A stretch of 64,000 nt of DNA, taken from positions 1-64,000 of the forward strand of contig JAQVHL010000002.1 in the NCBI GenBank assembly GCA_028696185.1. The letters are read 5' to 3'. The notes beneath the pieces were generated by a model. The model was given only the letters and a program-made list of their open reading frames with translations, had not been told where the DNA came from and searched no databases. This DNA comes from Halothiobacillaceae bacterium. Lineage in GTDB: Bacteria > Pseudomonadota > Gammaproteobacteria > Halothiobacillales > Halothiobacillaceae. Positions 1 to 8,426 of the stretch are shown here, in pieces; the first letter of the stretch is position 1; every line of letters begins with the position of its first letter. Made by a program: the position numbers and the translations under genes.

Positions 1-658
1 GGAGCGGCCCCGGCCAGGGCTTGCCCGAAGGGCGCCTCCGTGGGGGTGCCCTTTCTTTGGTACCTTTCTTTGGGCAAGCAAAGAAAGGTACTCGCCCGCG
101 CGCGATGCGGGCCGTTCGAAGTGCGCCACTTAAGGCGGGCGAAACAGTGCGCAAGCCTGTCCTGCCGGTTTTTGAAAACATGTCCTTGATTTTTCAGCCT
201 GTCCGCTTGCGAAAGATCAAGTCGTTCAGCAGCCAGTTAAAGCCGCTTTCAAGAACCGTTGGAGCCCTTTTTCGCCCGCCATGAGGCTACGCCCTTCAAA
301 CAGGCGCCAGTGCAAGCGGGCGAGTCACTTTTCTTGCTTGTGCAAGAAAAGTAACCAAAAGAACCCCCCCCACGGGACCGCCCTTCGGGCAAGCCCTGGC
401 CTGACCTGCTCCAGCCGGGCCGCCCCAAATTCGAGCGCCGTACCCGTCAGGGCTTGGGGCATGGATGCCCCAAGGGTGCGAGAACAGGATGCGCGACGTC
501 CTGTCGCGCTGGGACTAAATGGGCCATCCCTGGCCCATTTACCCGGCTTCCACAGGCCAGTCCACGGCGGTCCCAAGGGGGCGAGGGAGTGGAGAGGGAG
601 TCCCCAGTTCAGCTTGGTCGCAAGTGTCCAGAAAACCTTTGTTTTGCAATCCCCCCCC
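1..658. repeat. Left-truncated copy of a dispersed palindromic repeat element
   Basis: No gene is supported here. The stretch is the inverted counterpart of roughly 18215-18830. For example, the block at 375-420 is the reverse complement of 18378-18424, and 517-585 that of 18286-18350. It contains two hairpin cores, one around 45-95 built on CTTTCTTTG/CAAAGAAAG and one around 328-350 built on CTTTTCTTG/CAAGAAAAG. At 626-646 it has a terminal sequence matching 18 of 21 bases of the terminal repeat seen at 18944-18964. The element is cut by the window edge. Open frames inside it look incidental. Confidence 0.75.
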
Positions 659-1573
659 TCACGGGGCACGGAAGAATTCCAGGAATTCGGCCAAGCGCTT
701 TTGGGCGGTTCGGCGGTCGATGGGCATGAAGCGCAGGGCGGTATGGGGAGCGTGCTGAGCCAGCGCGGCCAGATCGAGGGCGAATACGCATCCGGGCTTG
801 GGATAGCCACCCAGGGTTTGCCGGTCGTTGAGCAACACGATGGGCTGCCCGTCCGGGGGAATCTGCATCGCGCCCAGGGCCAGGGCTTCGGAGGGGCCGG
901 CTGGCGGCGCGGACAGGGCGGGGCCTTGAAGGCGTACCCCCATGCGGTCCCCCTGAAGCGAGATTTGCCAGGACTGTGAGAACAGTCCTTCCTGTGTATC
1001 CGCTGGGAAATGTTCCCATTGATAACCGGGCAGGAAGCGCAGGGTGGGCGTTGGGGTAAGGGTCGGTCGAAACAGCGTGGGGACGAGCCGTTTCTGGCCG
1101 TGCGTCGTGCGGGGGCAGGGTAGCAGCTCGCCCGCGCGCAGGGGCTTGCCGTCGTCTTGTGTGCCGCCCAGGCCCTCGCGAGGCACGCAAGGCGCGGGCA
1201 GGGTGAAGCCGCCGGCCACCGCGAGGATGGCAATGCGCCCCCGGCCGGGGCGGGCATGAGCAAAGCTCAGTTGGTCGCCTTGCCGGAGCCGGAAGCTGCT
1301 CCAGGGCGGCACGGGGTCATCGTTCAGGCGGGCGTCCAGATCGGCGCCGGTTATGGCGGCCCAGGTGTTGGTTTCCGCGCGCAGGCGCAGGCCGCCTAGG
1401 GCGATTTCCAGGGTGGTCGCACCCCAGGGGTTGTCCAGCAGACGGTTGGCCCAAGCCCAGGCGGTGATGTCCAGTGGGCCGCCCTGGGTCAGGCCGGTGT
1501 GCTGCAGCCCGCGTCGTCCGGCGTTCTGCGCGAGGGTGAAAATCCCGGGGTGCTCGACGCGCAAACCACTCAT
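659..1573 (-). CDS. pxpC: 5-oxoprolinase subunit PxpC (biotin-dependent carboxyltransferase-like)
   Basis: 304-residue protein of the KipA/AHS2 family. With PxpA and PxpB it forms the ATP-dependent prokaryotic 5-oxoprolinase that opens 5-oxoproline to glutamate. The family opening is clear (RVEHPGIFTLAQNAGRRGLQ, residues about 4-23), as are the GGPLD stretch and a C-terminal LLNDRQTLGGYPK segment. The ATG at 1573 overlaps the pxpB stop by ATGA, so translation is probably coupled. The same frame is open further upstream, but that stretch is antisense-like sequence inside pxpB. All three subunits are adjacent and in the order A-B-C, which supports the assignment. Confidence 0.9.
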   Translation of the reverse strand: MSGLRVEHPGIFTLAQNAGRRGLQHTGLTQGGPLDITAWAWANRLLDNPWGATTLEIALGGLRLRAETNTWAAITGADLDARLNDDPVPPWSSFRLRQGDQLSFAHARPGRGRIAILAVAGGFTLPAPCVPREGLGGTQDDGKPLRAGELLPCPRTTHGQKRLVPTLFRPTLTPTPTLRFLPGYQWEHFPADTQEGLFSQSWQISLQGDRMGVRLQGPALSAPPAGPSEALALGAMQIPPDGQPIVLLNDRQTLGGYPKPGCVFALDLAALAQHAPHTALRFMPIDRRTAQKRLAEFLEFFRAP

Positions 1574-2280
1574 GGGGGCAGAACCCCTCCCTGGCTCAGG
1601 AAGTCTCTGCGATCTATGGGGCTGAAGCGGACGCGGTCGCCCACCGCGAGTGTCGGGCCGGAATCGGGGTGTGCCGGGTGGCCGGGTGGGGTGGGGGTCA
1701 GACCGATCAGATTCCAGCCGCCGGGGCTTGCGCGTGGGTAAATGGCACATTGCCCTGCCGCAATGGCCACACTGCCGGCCGGAACCCGCGCGCGCGGGGT
1801 GTCCAGGCGTGGCAGATTGAGGCGCGGGTCGAGCCCGCTCAGATAGGCAAATCCCGGAGCGAAGCCGACAGCCGTCACGCGATATACCGGCGCGCAGTGT
1901 GCTGCGATGATCTCGTCCAGCATCAAACCCGTGTGTTGCGCAAGGCGCCACAGGTCGGCACCCGCCTCGGGCGCATGGTAAACGGGTATGTGGTGTTCGC
2001 GTCCGCTGTCGGAGTGGTGGCCTGTGTCCCAGGCGGTATGTAGGGCTTGTTTCAGGGCCGTGTGGGCTTGCTCTTCATCGCAAAGGCGCAGGTTGAATTG
2101 CACGAAAAGGCTGGCAGGGCCAGGTACGGTCTCGATAAGCGCCTGCCCAAGGGCGCGTCTCAGGTGATCGGCGGCGATGGCCAGTCGTGCCGGGGTGTGT
2201 TCGTCCGTCTGCGGCAGCAGTGCGATCAGGCTGTCCACGCCCGCGTGTTTCACGTGAAACATCTCCTGCGCGGTGCTCAT
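1570..2280 (-). CDS. pxpB: 5-oxoprolinase subunit PxpB
   Basis: KipI/AHS1-family subunit, about 236 residues from the ATG at 2280. The family core VGFAPGFAYLSGLD (middle of the protein) and RVPAGSVAIAAGQ followed by YPRASPGGWNLIG are clear. The start is uncertain. The ATG at 2280 has no obvious ribosome site. An AGGAG lies just upstream of an in-frame ATG at 2262, too close for it. The same AGGAG is about 9 bases before an in-frame GTG at 2253. The parS-like site at 2246-2261 lies in the first codons and encodes the MFHVKH stretch. Its 3' end overlaps pxpC by ATGA. Confidence 0.88.
   Translation of the reverse strand: MSTAQEMFHVKHAGVDSLIALLPQTDEHTPARLAIAADHLRRALGQALIETVPGPASLFVQFNLRLCDEEQAHTALKQALHTAWDTGHHSDSGREHHIPVYHAPEAGADLWRLAQHTGLMLDEIIAAHCAPVYRVTAVGFAPGFAYLSGLDPRLNLPRLDTPRARVPAGSVAIAAGQCAIYPRASPGGWNLIGLTPTPPGHPAHPDSGPTLAVGDRVRFSPIDRRDFLSQGGVLPP
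2246..2261. promoter_or_regulatory. parS-like centromere site 1
   Basis: The 16-mer TGTTTCACGTGAAACA is a perfect palindrome and matches the canonical chromosomal parS bound by ParB/Spo0J. It lies inside the 5' part of pxpB. A second copy is 38 bp away. Confidence 0.85.
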
Positions 2281-2283
2281 GGG

Positions 2284-2299
2284 TGTTTCACGTGAAACG
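2284..2299. promoter_or_regulatory. parS-like centromere site 2
   Basis: TGTTTCACGTGAAACG matches the canonical parS at 15 of 16 positions; only the last base differs. It covers the pxpA stop codon (2288-2290) and the short pxpA-pxpB spacer. Pairs of parS sites in the origin domain are typical of ParABS systems. parA and parB themselves are not in the window. Confidence 0.82.
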
Positions 2300-3043
2300 G
2301 GCGCGCGCAGAGCGCGGCCCCAAACGCTCGCGCAGTGCGCGGGCTCGGGCCGGCGCGAGGGGGTGGTCGCCGTGCAGGCACAGCGTGTCCGCTTGAAGCG
2401 CGGGCGCGGGGGAGATGAGGGTTTCGAGCTGGGCGAGGATCTCCTCCTGGCTTTCCAGCAGCGCGCCGGGCGCCTGCCGTGGCCGCAGCCGCCCAAGCGT
2501 GTCGTAGCTCCGGTCGGCAAACGCTTCGAACAGCAAGGGTACCGCGTGCGCGGCGGCGATTGTGCGCAATCGCTCGCGTTCGGGTAGGGCAAGCACCATG
2601 ACGGCGGCGCCGGGCAGCAGTTGCGCCACGGTTTCCAGGAACAGTTCAAACAGTGCGGGCTCGTCGAGCAGGTCGTTGTACAGCGCGCCATGCGCCTTGA
2701 CGTGGGTGATGCGGCCGCCTTCGGCGCGGACAATGGCGTCCAGGCCGCCGATCTGGAAGCGCAGCCAGTCGCGCAGTACTTCGTGTGGCAGTTTCATCTG
2801 CCGGCGACCGAAACCTTGCGGGTCGGGGTAGGCCGGGTGGGCGCCGATTTCCACGTCGTGGGCGAGCGCCAGTTGTACGCAGCGGCGCATCAGGGTGGGG
2901 TGGCCGGCGTGTCCACCACAGGCGATATTCGCCTGATCGAGCAGGGGCATCAGCGCTTCTTCCAGGCGAGCGCTTTCGTCACCATCGGGGGCGAACAGAT
3001 GGGCGCTCTCGCCCAGATCGCAGTTAAGACGTAAGCGGGGCAT
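2288..3043 (-). CDS. pxpA: 5-oxoprolinase subunit PxpA (LamB/YcsF family)
   Basis: 251 residues. The signature opening LNCDLGES is at residues 5-12, followed by NIACGGHAGHP, the EIGAHPAYPD segment and HVKAHGALYN. All are diagnostic of PxpA, the subunit thought to carry the 5-oxoproline-opening active site. The start at 3043 is preceded on the minus strand by GGAAGAG at a good distance. An ATG at 3067 is possible but less likely. It overlaps the 3' end of mtfA by 20 bp, so it is probably the distal part of the bolA-mtfA transcript. Confidence 0.92.
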   Translation of the reverse strand: MPRLRLNCDLGESAHLFAPDGDESARLEEALMPLLDQANIACGGHAGHPTLMRRCVQLALAHDVEIGAHPAYPDPQGFGRRQMKLPHEVLRDWLRFQIGGLDAIVRAEGGRITHVKAHGALYNDLLDEPALFELFLETVAQLLPGAAVMVLALPERERLRTIAAAHAVPLLFEAFADRSYDTLGRLRPRQAPGALLESQEEILAQLETLISPAPALQADTLCLHGDHPLAPARARALRERLGPRSARARFT

Positions 3044-3872
3044 ACGGCTCTTCCGGCTTCCCCTCACGGGCGCTTATGGGTGAAATCATCTCATCCGTAA
3101 GCGGTGTTTCGAACAGGGTCTCCACCGCAAAGGGCAGGCGATAGAACGCGGCCAGTTGTGCGTAAACGGCAGGGTAGGCGGCGCGCAGACGTGAGGGGGT
3201 GACAAGGAAGGTTTCGCTGGCGACGGCGAAGAATTCTTCCGGGGCGTCGGCGGCGTAGGGGTCGAGCTCGGTTTCCTCGCCCCGGTCGAGGCGGGTATTC
3301 ATGTCGGTATAGGCCGCACTGAAAACCTCGGTCCAGCGGGCGGCGGGCAAATCCTCTGGCAGAGGCGGAAATCCATTGGGCTCGCCCCCCTCGCGCATGT
3401 CGAGCACATGGGCGATTTCATGGAACACCACGTTGTACGCCTCCCCTTGGATAGGAAAAGCCTCCACATCGGACCAGGAGAGCACCAGCGGACCGCCGGA
3501 CCAGGCTTCGCCGGCGCGGATTTCCTCGCGACGATGCACCAGGCCGATCTCGTCGATTTCCTCGATCAAGGGGATGAATTCGTCGGGGTAGACGATCACG
3601 CGGGGCAGGTCGTCCAACCAGTCATAGCCCAAACCCAAAACGGGCAGGCAGGCCTGGGTGGCGATGTTCAGTCGCATGCTTTCATCGACCGGGAAGCCCT
3701 GAGCGCCTTCGATGGGCTTTTCCGCCAGAAACAGGGCCACCTGCTCGTGCAGCCGCTCGCGGGCGGCAGGGGGCAGGCGGTGTGTCCAGGGCGGCAGGTG
3801 CCACGCCGGGGGGGCGCGGCGGGCTTGCCTGAGCAGGCGTTCGCGGCGCCAGCGGGTAAACAGGCCGGACAT
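3024..3872 (-). CDS. mtfA: MtfA-type zinc aminopeptidase (M90 family)
   Basis: 282 residues. A zinc-peptidase HEIAH motif lies at residues 151-155, nearly the same place as in E. coli MtfA, with a downstream EEFFAVASE segment that would give the third ligand. E. coli MtfA titrates the glucose repressor Mlc and has aminopeptidase activity; no Mlc homologue is visible here, so the partner is unknown. No signal peptide, so it is probably cytosolic. The start at 3872 is the first ATG after the upstream BolA gene (8-bp gap). The frame stays open upstream through that gene but with non-protein-like composition. Confidence 0.88.
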   Translation of the reverse strand: MSGLFTRWRRERLLRQARRAPPAWHLPPWTHRLPPAARERLHEQVALFLAEKPIEGAQGFPVDESMRLNIATQACLPVLGLGYDWLDDLPRVIVYPDEFIPLIEEIDEIGLVHRREEIRAGEAWSGGPLVLSWSDVEAFPIQGEAYNVVFHEIAHVLDMREGGEPNGFPPLPEDLPAARWTEVFSAAYTDMNTRLDRGEETELDPYAADAPEEFFAVASETFLVTPSRLRAAYPAVYAQLAAFYRLPFAVETLFETPLTDEMISPISAREGKPEEPYAPLTS

Positions 3873-3880
3873 GGAGGCGT

Positions 3881-4201
3881 TTAGTGTTCGGCTTTGGAGC
3901 CGCCCAGGCAGGGCGGGGCTTCGGGGGCTTGGGTCTGGCGCGTCAGCCACTCCGCTGGGCTGTAGGTGTGCAGGCTCAGGGCATGCACGCCCGCCGCGAG
4001 CTCCTCGGCCAGGCAGGCGTTGACGGCACGATGGCGCGCCAGGGGCGACAGGCCGTCAAAACGTGCGGAGACGAGCAGCAGGCGAAAATGCGATTCGGAA
4101 CCCGGCGGCACGGCGTGCCGGTGACTTTCGTTGGCAAGCTCCAGGTGGGTGGGAGCGAAATGTGTGCGGATTTTTTCGTCGATGCGGGACTGGATGGACA
4201 T
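3881..4201 (-). CDS. bolA: BolA-family protein
   Basis: 106 residues. The BolA/IbaG core is visible: an N-terminal amphipathic helix (IQSRIDEKIRTHF), LELANESHRH, then HFRLLLVSARFDGLSPLARHR and the VHALSLHTYSPAEW C-terminus. Family members bind monothiol glutaredoxins and [2Fe-2S] clusters or act as transcriptional regulators. The conserved His near residue 27 and the HxY near the C-terminus fit BolA rather than IbaG. The ATG at 4201 is preceded by AAGGA. The C-terminal tail after residue 85 is Pro/Ala-rich and longer than usual. Confidence 0.88.
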   Translation of the reverse strand: MSIQSRIDEKIRTHFAPTHLELANESHRHAVPPGSESHFRLLLVSARFDGLSPLARHRAVNACLAEELAAGVHALSLHTYSPAEWLTRQTQAPEAPPCLGGSKAEH

Positions 4202-4250
4202 GGGGGATCCTTGAAGCAAAGGGCGCGTCAACGATGCGGGCCCGAAGGCA

Positions 4251-6710
4251 TCAAAGCAAGCCCTGATCGAGCAGGGTTGCCACCTTGTCAGGTTTGTCGG
4301 GGCGGCCGATCAGATAGCCTTGCAGCACATCGCAGCCCAGCCGCTCCAGCAGGTCACGCTGTTCCGGGGTTTCCACGCCTTCGGCAACCACATCCAGCCC
4401 CAGGCTGTGCCCCATGGCGATGATGGCGCGTACGATGGCCAGATCGCCGGGGTCGCTCGCAATGTCGCGCACGAAGGATTGATCGATCTTGATGCGGTCA
4501 ATGGGAAAGCGCTTGAGATAGCTGAGCGAGGAGTAGCCGGTGCCGAAATCATCCAGGGTCAGCGATAGACCAATGGCTTTCAGGTCGCGTAGCGCGCGTG
4601 CGGCGGCTTCGGGGTCGCGCATCAGCGCGGTTTCGGTGATTTCAAGCTCCAGCCGGTCGGCGGGTAGGCCGGTACGTTCGAGCACCTGGGCGACATCCAG
4701 GGCGAGATTGACCGCGTGCAGCTGCACGGCGGAAATGTTTACCGCGATGCGTACCGCGCTGCCCGTGGCATCGATCCAGCGTCTGGCCTGGGTGCAGGCG
4801 TTTTCCAGCACCCATTGACCCACCGGGACGATCAGTCCGCTTTCTTCGAGCAGGGGTACGAAAACCTCGGGGCCGACGGCTTCCGCCTGTTGTGGACGGT
4901 TCCAGCGCAACAGGGCTTCCACCGACAGGGCACGCAGGCTCTGCACATCCTGCTGGGGCTGGAAGACCAGGCTGAACTCATGGGCCTGCAGGGCGCCGCG
5001 CAGGGCGGAAAGCAGGCTCAGCCGTTGCGAAGCGGAGCGGCCCAGCTCTTCGGTATAGAACTGGAAGGTGTTACGGCTCAAGTCCTTGGCGCGATACATG
5101 GCGGCGTCGGCATCGCGCATCAGCCCGTCCTCGGTGAGGGCATCGTCCGGGAACAGGCTGATACCCACACTGGCGGAGACCCAGGCGCGGGTTCCTCCCA
5201 GGTCGAAGGGCTGCTGGGCGACATCCAGGACGCGCCGCGCCACATGTGCCGCGTCTTCCGGGGTGTCGATCCCGTCGAGCAGGAGGATGAATTCATCGCC
5301 CCCCAGGCGGGCCACCGCGTCCTGCACGCGGACCACGCTGCGCAGACGGTCGGCCATCTGTTGCAGCAATCGGTCGCCTTTCTGGTGTCCCTGGGTGTCG
5401 TTGACGGCTTTGAAATGATCTAGGTCCAGGAGCATGACGGCCAGTCTCTCGCGATGACGGGAGGCGCGGGCGATGGACTTGCGCAGGGTTTCAAGAAACT
5501 GCAGGCGGTTGAGCAGCCCGGTGAGCGAGTCGTGAAAGGCAAGATTGCGGTATTGCTGTTCCGCCTCGATGCGTTCGGTGATGTCGCGTCCAACGATGAC
5601 CAGTAGTTTGCGCTGCCCTTCCTCATCGAAGGTCGGGTGCTTGATGACGTCGAAGACACGCTTCCCTCCTTCGGGCAGGGGGACTTCCTCGATTCCGCGG
5701 CTCATCGTGCGGGTGTTCCAGGTCAGGTTGTCCGAGGCGGTGCAGGCGCGCAGGCCGTCGGCATACATCGGCAGGGTCATCTGCGCTATTTCGGCATCGG
5801 TGCGGTTCTGCCAGTGCTGGCCGACGATATGGTACAGGCGCTGACCGGCTTCGTTGACCAGTCGCCAGCGCCCTTCGCCATCCTTGACCGCGATGAAGTC
5901 CGGCGAGGCATCGATCAGACTGCGCAGCATGGCTTCGTTTTCGCGCAGGGCGCGTTCGGCTTCACGCTGTGCGGTGACGTCTCGCGCGGAGGTTAAAAGC
6001 GCGGAACGCTGGCCTTGGGGGTCGTATACCGCCACCTTGACCACATCCAGGCGCCGTGTGCGGCCTTCACTATCGAGCATGGCGGTTTCGTAACGCACGC
6101 TGCCATCGCGCCAGGCGGTTGCGTCGGCTTGTGCGCCGTGGGCGAAAAAGCGTTGTTGCGCTGCGGGCATGAGACGGGCCAGTTCTTCCTGGCGGCGCAG
6201 ATGGAACTGCTCGGGGCAGAAGCCGGTGAAGCCTTGGGCGCTGCGATTGAGCAGCAGATAGCGCCCTTCGCCGTCTTTGAGCGAGAGCAGATCCGGTGAG
6301 GCGTCGAGCAGGGCGCGCAACCAGTTAAGCATCTGCCGGTCATGGCGCTCACGCTCGAAGGCCTGAGTGCGGTCAAACACGCTGCCGCTCAGAACGTCCC
6401 CTCGGCCGGGCAGGCGGACCCGGTCGCCCCGCGCGCGGAGCAGGCGCGTGCGGCCCTGTGCATCGGTCACGCGAAAATCCTGTCGCAGTACGGCGCGTCC
6501 CTTCAGGGCGGCCTGCAGGGCCTGACGCATCGCCTGCTGGTCTCCTTGATGGACGATCTGGATCAGCCAGTCTTCGTAATGGCAGACCTCATCGGCGTGG
6601 GGGCCAAGCAGGCGAGATAATCCGGCGGACGCGAATACCTCACCGCTTCGCGGGTCGATGATGAAACCGGCGACGGATTCCTCTTCGCTGGGCTTGGCCG
6701 GGTGGTGCAT
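4251..6710 (-). CDS. Three-PAS diguanylate cyclase/phosphodiesterase (GGDEF-EAL)
   Basis: 819 residues with no signal peptide or membrane segment, so probably a soluble c-di-GMP enzyme. Three PAS-type regions come first (about 15-120, 130-255 and 270-390), the last two opening with near-identical DASPD and KDGEGR motifs that suggest internal duplication. The GGDEF domain keeps RLGGDEF. The EAL domain (about 566-815) keeps EALLRWNRP, ITETALM, DDFGTGYSSLSYLKRFP, KIDQSF and AEGVET, so both activities could be intact. The start at 6710 has AGGA about 11 bases upstream. It lies 13 bp after the kinase-Rieske gene, so the two are probably cotranscribed. What the PAS domains sense is not visible. Confidence 0.92.
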   Translation of the reverse strand: MHHPAKPSEEESVAGFIIDPRSGEVFASAGLSRLLGPHADEVCHYEDWLIQIVHQGDQQAMRQALQAALKGRAVLRQDFRVTDAQGRTRLLRARGDRVRLPGRGDVLSGSVFDRTQAFERERHDRQMLNWLRALLDASPDLLSLKDGEGRYLLLNRSAQGFTGFCPEQFHLRRQEELARLMPAAQQRFFAHGAQADATAWRDGSVRYETAMLDSEGRTRRLDVVKVAVYDPQGQRSALLTSARDVTAQREAERALRENEAMLRSLIDASPDFIAVKDGEGRWRLVNEAGQRLYHIVGQHWQNRTDAEIAQMTLPMYADGLRACTASDNLTWNTRTMSRGIEEVPLPEGGKRVFDVIKHPTFDEEGQRKLLVIVGRDITERIEAEQQYRNLAFHDSLTGLLNRLQFLETLRKSIARASRHRERLAVMLLDLDHFKAVNDTQGHQKGDRLLQQMADRLRSVVRVQDAVARLGGDEFILLLDGIDTPEDAAHVARRVLDVAQQPFDLGGTRAWVSASVGISLFPDDALTEDGLMRDADAAMYRAKDLSRNTFQFYTEELGRSASQRLSLLSALRGALQAHEFSLVFQPQQDVQSLRALSVEALLRWNRPQQAEAVGPEVFVPLLEESGLIVPVGQWVLENACTQARRWIDATGSAVRIAVNISAVQLHAVNLALDVAQVLERTGLPADRLELEITETALMRDPEAAARALRDLKAIGLSLTLDDFGTGYSSLSYLKRFPIDRIKIDQSFVRDIASDPGDLAIVRAIIAMGHSLGLDVVAEGVETPEQRDLLERLGCDVLQGYLIGRPDKPDKVATLLDQGLL

Positions 6711-6723
6711 GCTGTGATTCCTG

Positions 6724-7947
6724 TCAGCGCGACGGCTCCGTATTGAGCACAATATGCCCCTGTTCGATGGAGACGGGAAGAGGGGTGAGCGACTGATTGC
6801 GGCAGGGGCCGAGCACGCATTCGCCCGAGTCGATGGTGAACAGCGCGCCATGCACAGTGCAGAGGATGTGGCGGCGATCCATCGACAGAAAAGCGTCTGG
6901 TTGCCAGTTCAGCTCGGTTCCCGCATGCGGGCAATGATTGAGGTAGGCATGTACAGCCGCGCCCTGGCGCACGACGAAGATGGAGCGCATCCGTCCGTTG
7001 ATTTCTACCTCGAAGCCGCGTGAGCCGGGGTCTTCCAGGGCGGTGACCGGGCAGAGCGCTTGTCCCCGGAATACGGGCTTGTGTTCGACGAGCCCATCGA
7101 AACCGTGCTGCCCGATCTTGCGTCCGGCCAGACGGCAGCCTTCTTCCAGGGCGCGTTCCAGGGGATGACCGGAAACCATCGCGTCGATCACGCCGGCAAT
7201 GAAGGTATCGCCCGCGCCGATGGTGTCCACGATCCGTTCGGGCGGAAAGGCGGGGGCGTGCAGGAGTGTATCGCCCTGCAGCGCCCAGGCCCCGGCTTCA
7301 CCCCAGGCCAGCACCAGCAGCGCCTGGGGCGCCCAGCCCCGCGCCTCGCGCAGGAAGGCTTCAGGCTCCTCGAAACCGCGTCCGAGAGCGAAGGCGCGCG
7401 AGAAAAACAGGATGTCGGCGTAGCTGTAAAGAAACTCCAGGCCCTCGCGCTCTTTTTCGATTTCCAGTGATAGGGGCTGGTCGGTGACAAGCGAGCGAGC
7501 GTAGGCGAGCATCGTTTCCAGCTCCACGCAATGGCGGGCTTCAAAGTGCAGCCAGTCGAACTCGCTCAGCGGGATGTCGCTGAATGGTTCGAAATCGTAT
7601 TCCGGCAGGTCGCGGTAATGCACGATGCTGCGCGAACCGTTACGGGCATTGAGCAGGATATAAGACGTGGGTGCGGTGGCACCGGCCACGCGCCGGGCAT
7701 GGCGCAGGTCGATGCCGCGCAGACTCAGATCCTGCGCGATGCGCTCCCCGTCCGGAGATTGGGCGAGGCTGCCGGCAAACGCGCAGCGATGACCGCACTG
7801 GGCCAGTACGCTCAAGGTGTTGGCGACATTACCACCGCGCCGCACGTCCTGGCGCAGGGCGCGGACCTCGCTGTCTTCCGGCGGGTAGCCATCGACGGTG
7901 TTGATGATGTCCAGGGTGGCAATGCCGGTGCCTAGGATTCTGGCCAT
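6724..7947 (-). CDS. PfkB-family sugar kinase fused to a C-terminal Rieske [2Fe-2S] domain
   Basis: 407 residues in one uninterrupted frame. Residues 1-285 are a PfkB/ketohexokinase-like kinase with the GGN glycine motif at 38-40 and the catalytic DTIGAGD at 241-247. Residues 290-400 are a small Rieske ferredoxin with the cluster ligands C339-x-H341 and C363-x2-H366 (CPHAGTELNW and CTVHGALF). Kinases of this family phosphorylate sugars or nucleosides; Rieske ferredoxins carry electrons. The start at 7947 has GAGGT about 10 bases upstream. The region before the start is a palindromic repeat element. The GGDEF-EAL gene follows after 13 bp. Substrate and redox partner are unknown. Confidence 0.88.
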   Translation of the reverse strand: MARILGTGIATLDIINTVDGYPPEDSEVRALRQDVRRGGNVANTLSVLAQCGHRCAFAGSLAQSPDGERIAQDLSLRGIDLRHARRVAGATAPTSYILLNARNGSRSIVHYRDLPEYDFEPFSDIPLSEFDWLHFEARHCVELETMLAYARSLVTDQPLSLEIEKEREGLEFLYSYADILFFSRAFALGRGFEEPEAFLREARGWAPQALLVLAWGEAGAWALQGDTLLHAPAFPPERIVDTIGAGDTFIAGVIDAMVSGHPLERALEEGCRLAGRKIGQHGFDGLVEHKPVFRGQALCPVTALEDPGSRGFEVEINGRMRSIFVVRQGAAVHAYLNHCPHAGTELNWQPDAFLSMDRRHILCTVHGALFTIDSGECVLGPCRNQSLTPLPVSIEQGHIVLNTEPSR

Positions 7948-7978
7948 GCTGGGGTCGACCTCATGAACAGGTTCTTAC

Positions 7979-8415
7979 AGGGTGTTTACAAAATAAATGT
8001 TTGTTGGACGACAGTGGGCGTCCGCTTGCAATTCGGGTGGTTCGAAGTGCGTTACATGAGGCGGGCGAAACAGAGTGCAATCCTGTCTTAAAGCGGCTTT
8101 CGGAACCGTTGAAGTGGTTTTTCGCCCGCTTTGAGGCTTGGCCTTTCGAACATGCGTCAGTGCAGGCGGGCGAGTGCCTTTCTTTGCTTGCCCAAAGAAA
8201 GGCACCAAAGAAAGGGCACCCCCACGGAGGCGCCCTTCGGGCAAGCCCTGGCCGGGGCCGCTCCGACGCGACTCCTGTCGCGGCGGGACTGAAAGGGCCC
8301 TCCATGGCTCTTTCACCCGGTCTCCACAACCCCGTTCATGGCGCCTCCAAGGGGGATCTGGGAATCCTTCGTCCGGCGTTGATATTGTTCGTAGCACTAT
8401 TTTTGTAAGCACCCT
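7979..8415. repeat. Palindromic MITE-like repeat element, copy 2
   Basis: 437 bp bounded by the inverted ends AGGGTGTTTACAAAA (7979-7993) and TTTTGTAAGCACCCT (8401-8415), with one mismatch. The inner part has the hairpin CTTTCTTTG-CTTGCC-CAAAGAAAG (about 8176-8199) and the block around 8200-8250 that is shared with 1-60 and 18725-18800. It fills the space between the kinase-Rieske start and the phosphoesterase stop and carries no gene or transposase frame. Confidence 0.72.
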
Positions 8416-8426
8416 CTTACGGAAGT

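Noticed and set aside
1..979. Several open frames inside the left repeat region and pxpC
   Set aside because: They lie in palindromic repeats or antisense to pxpC, are Arg/Pro-rich and have no start signals.
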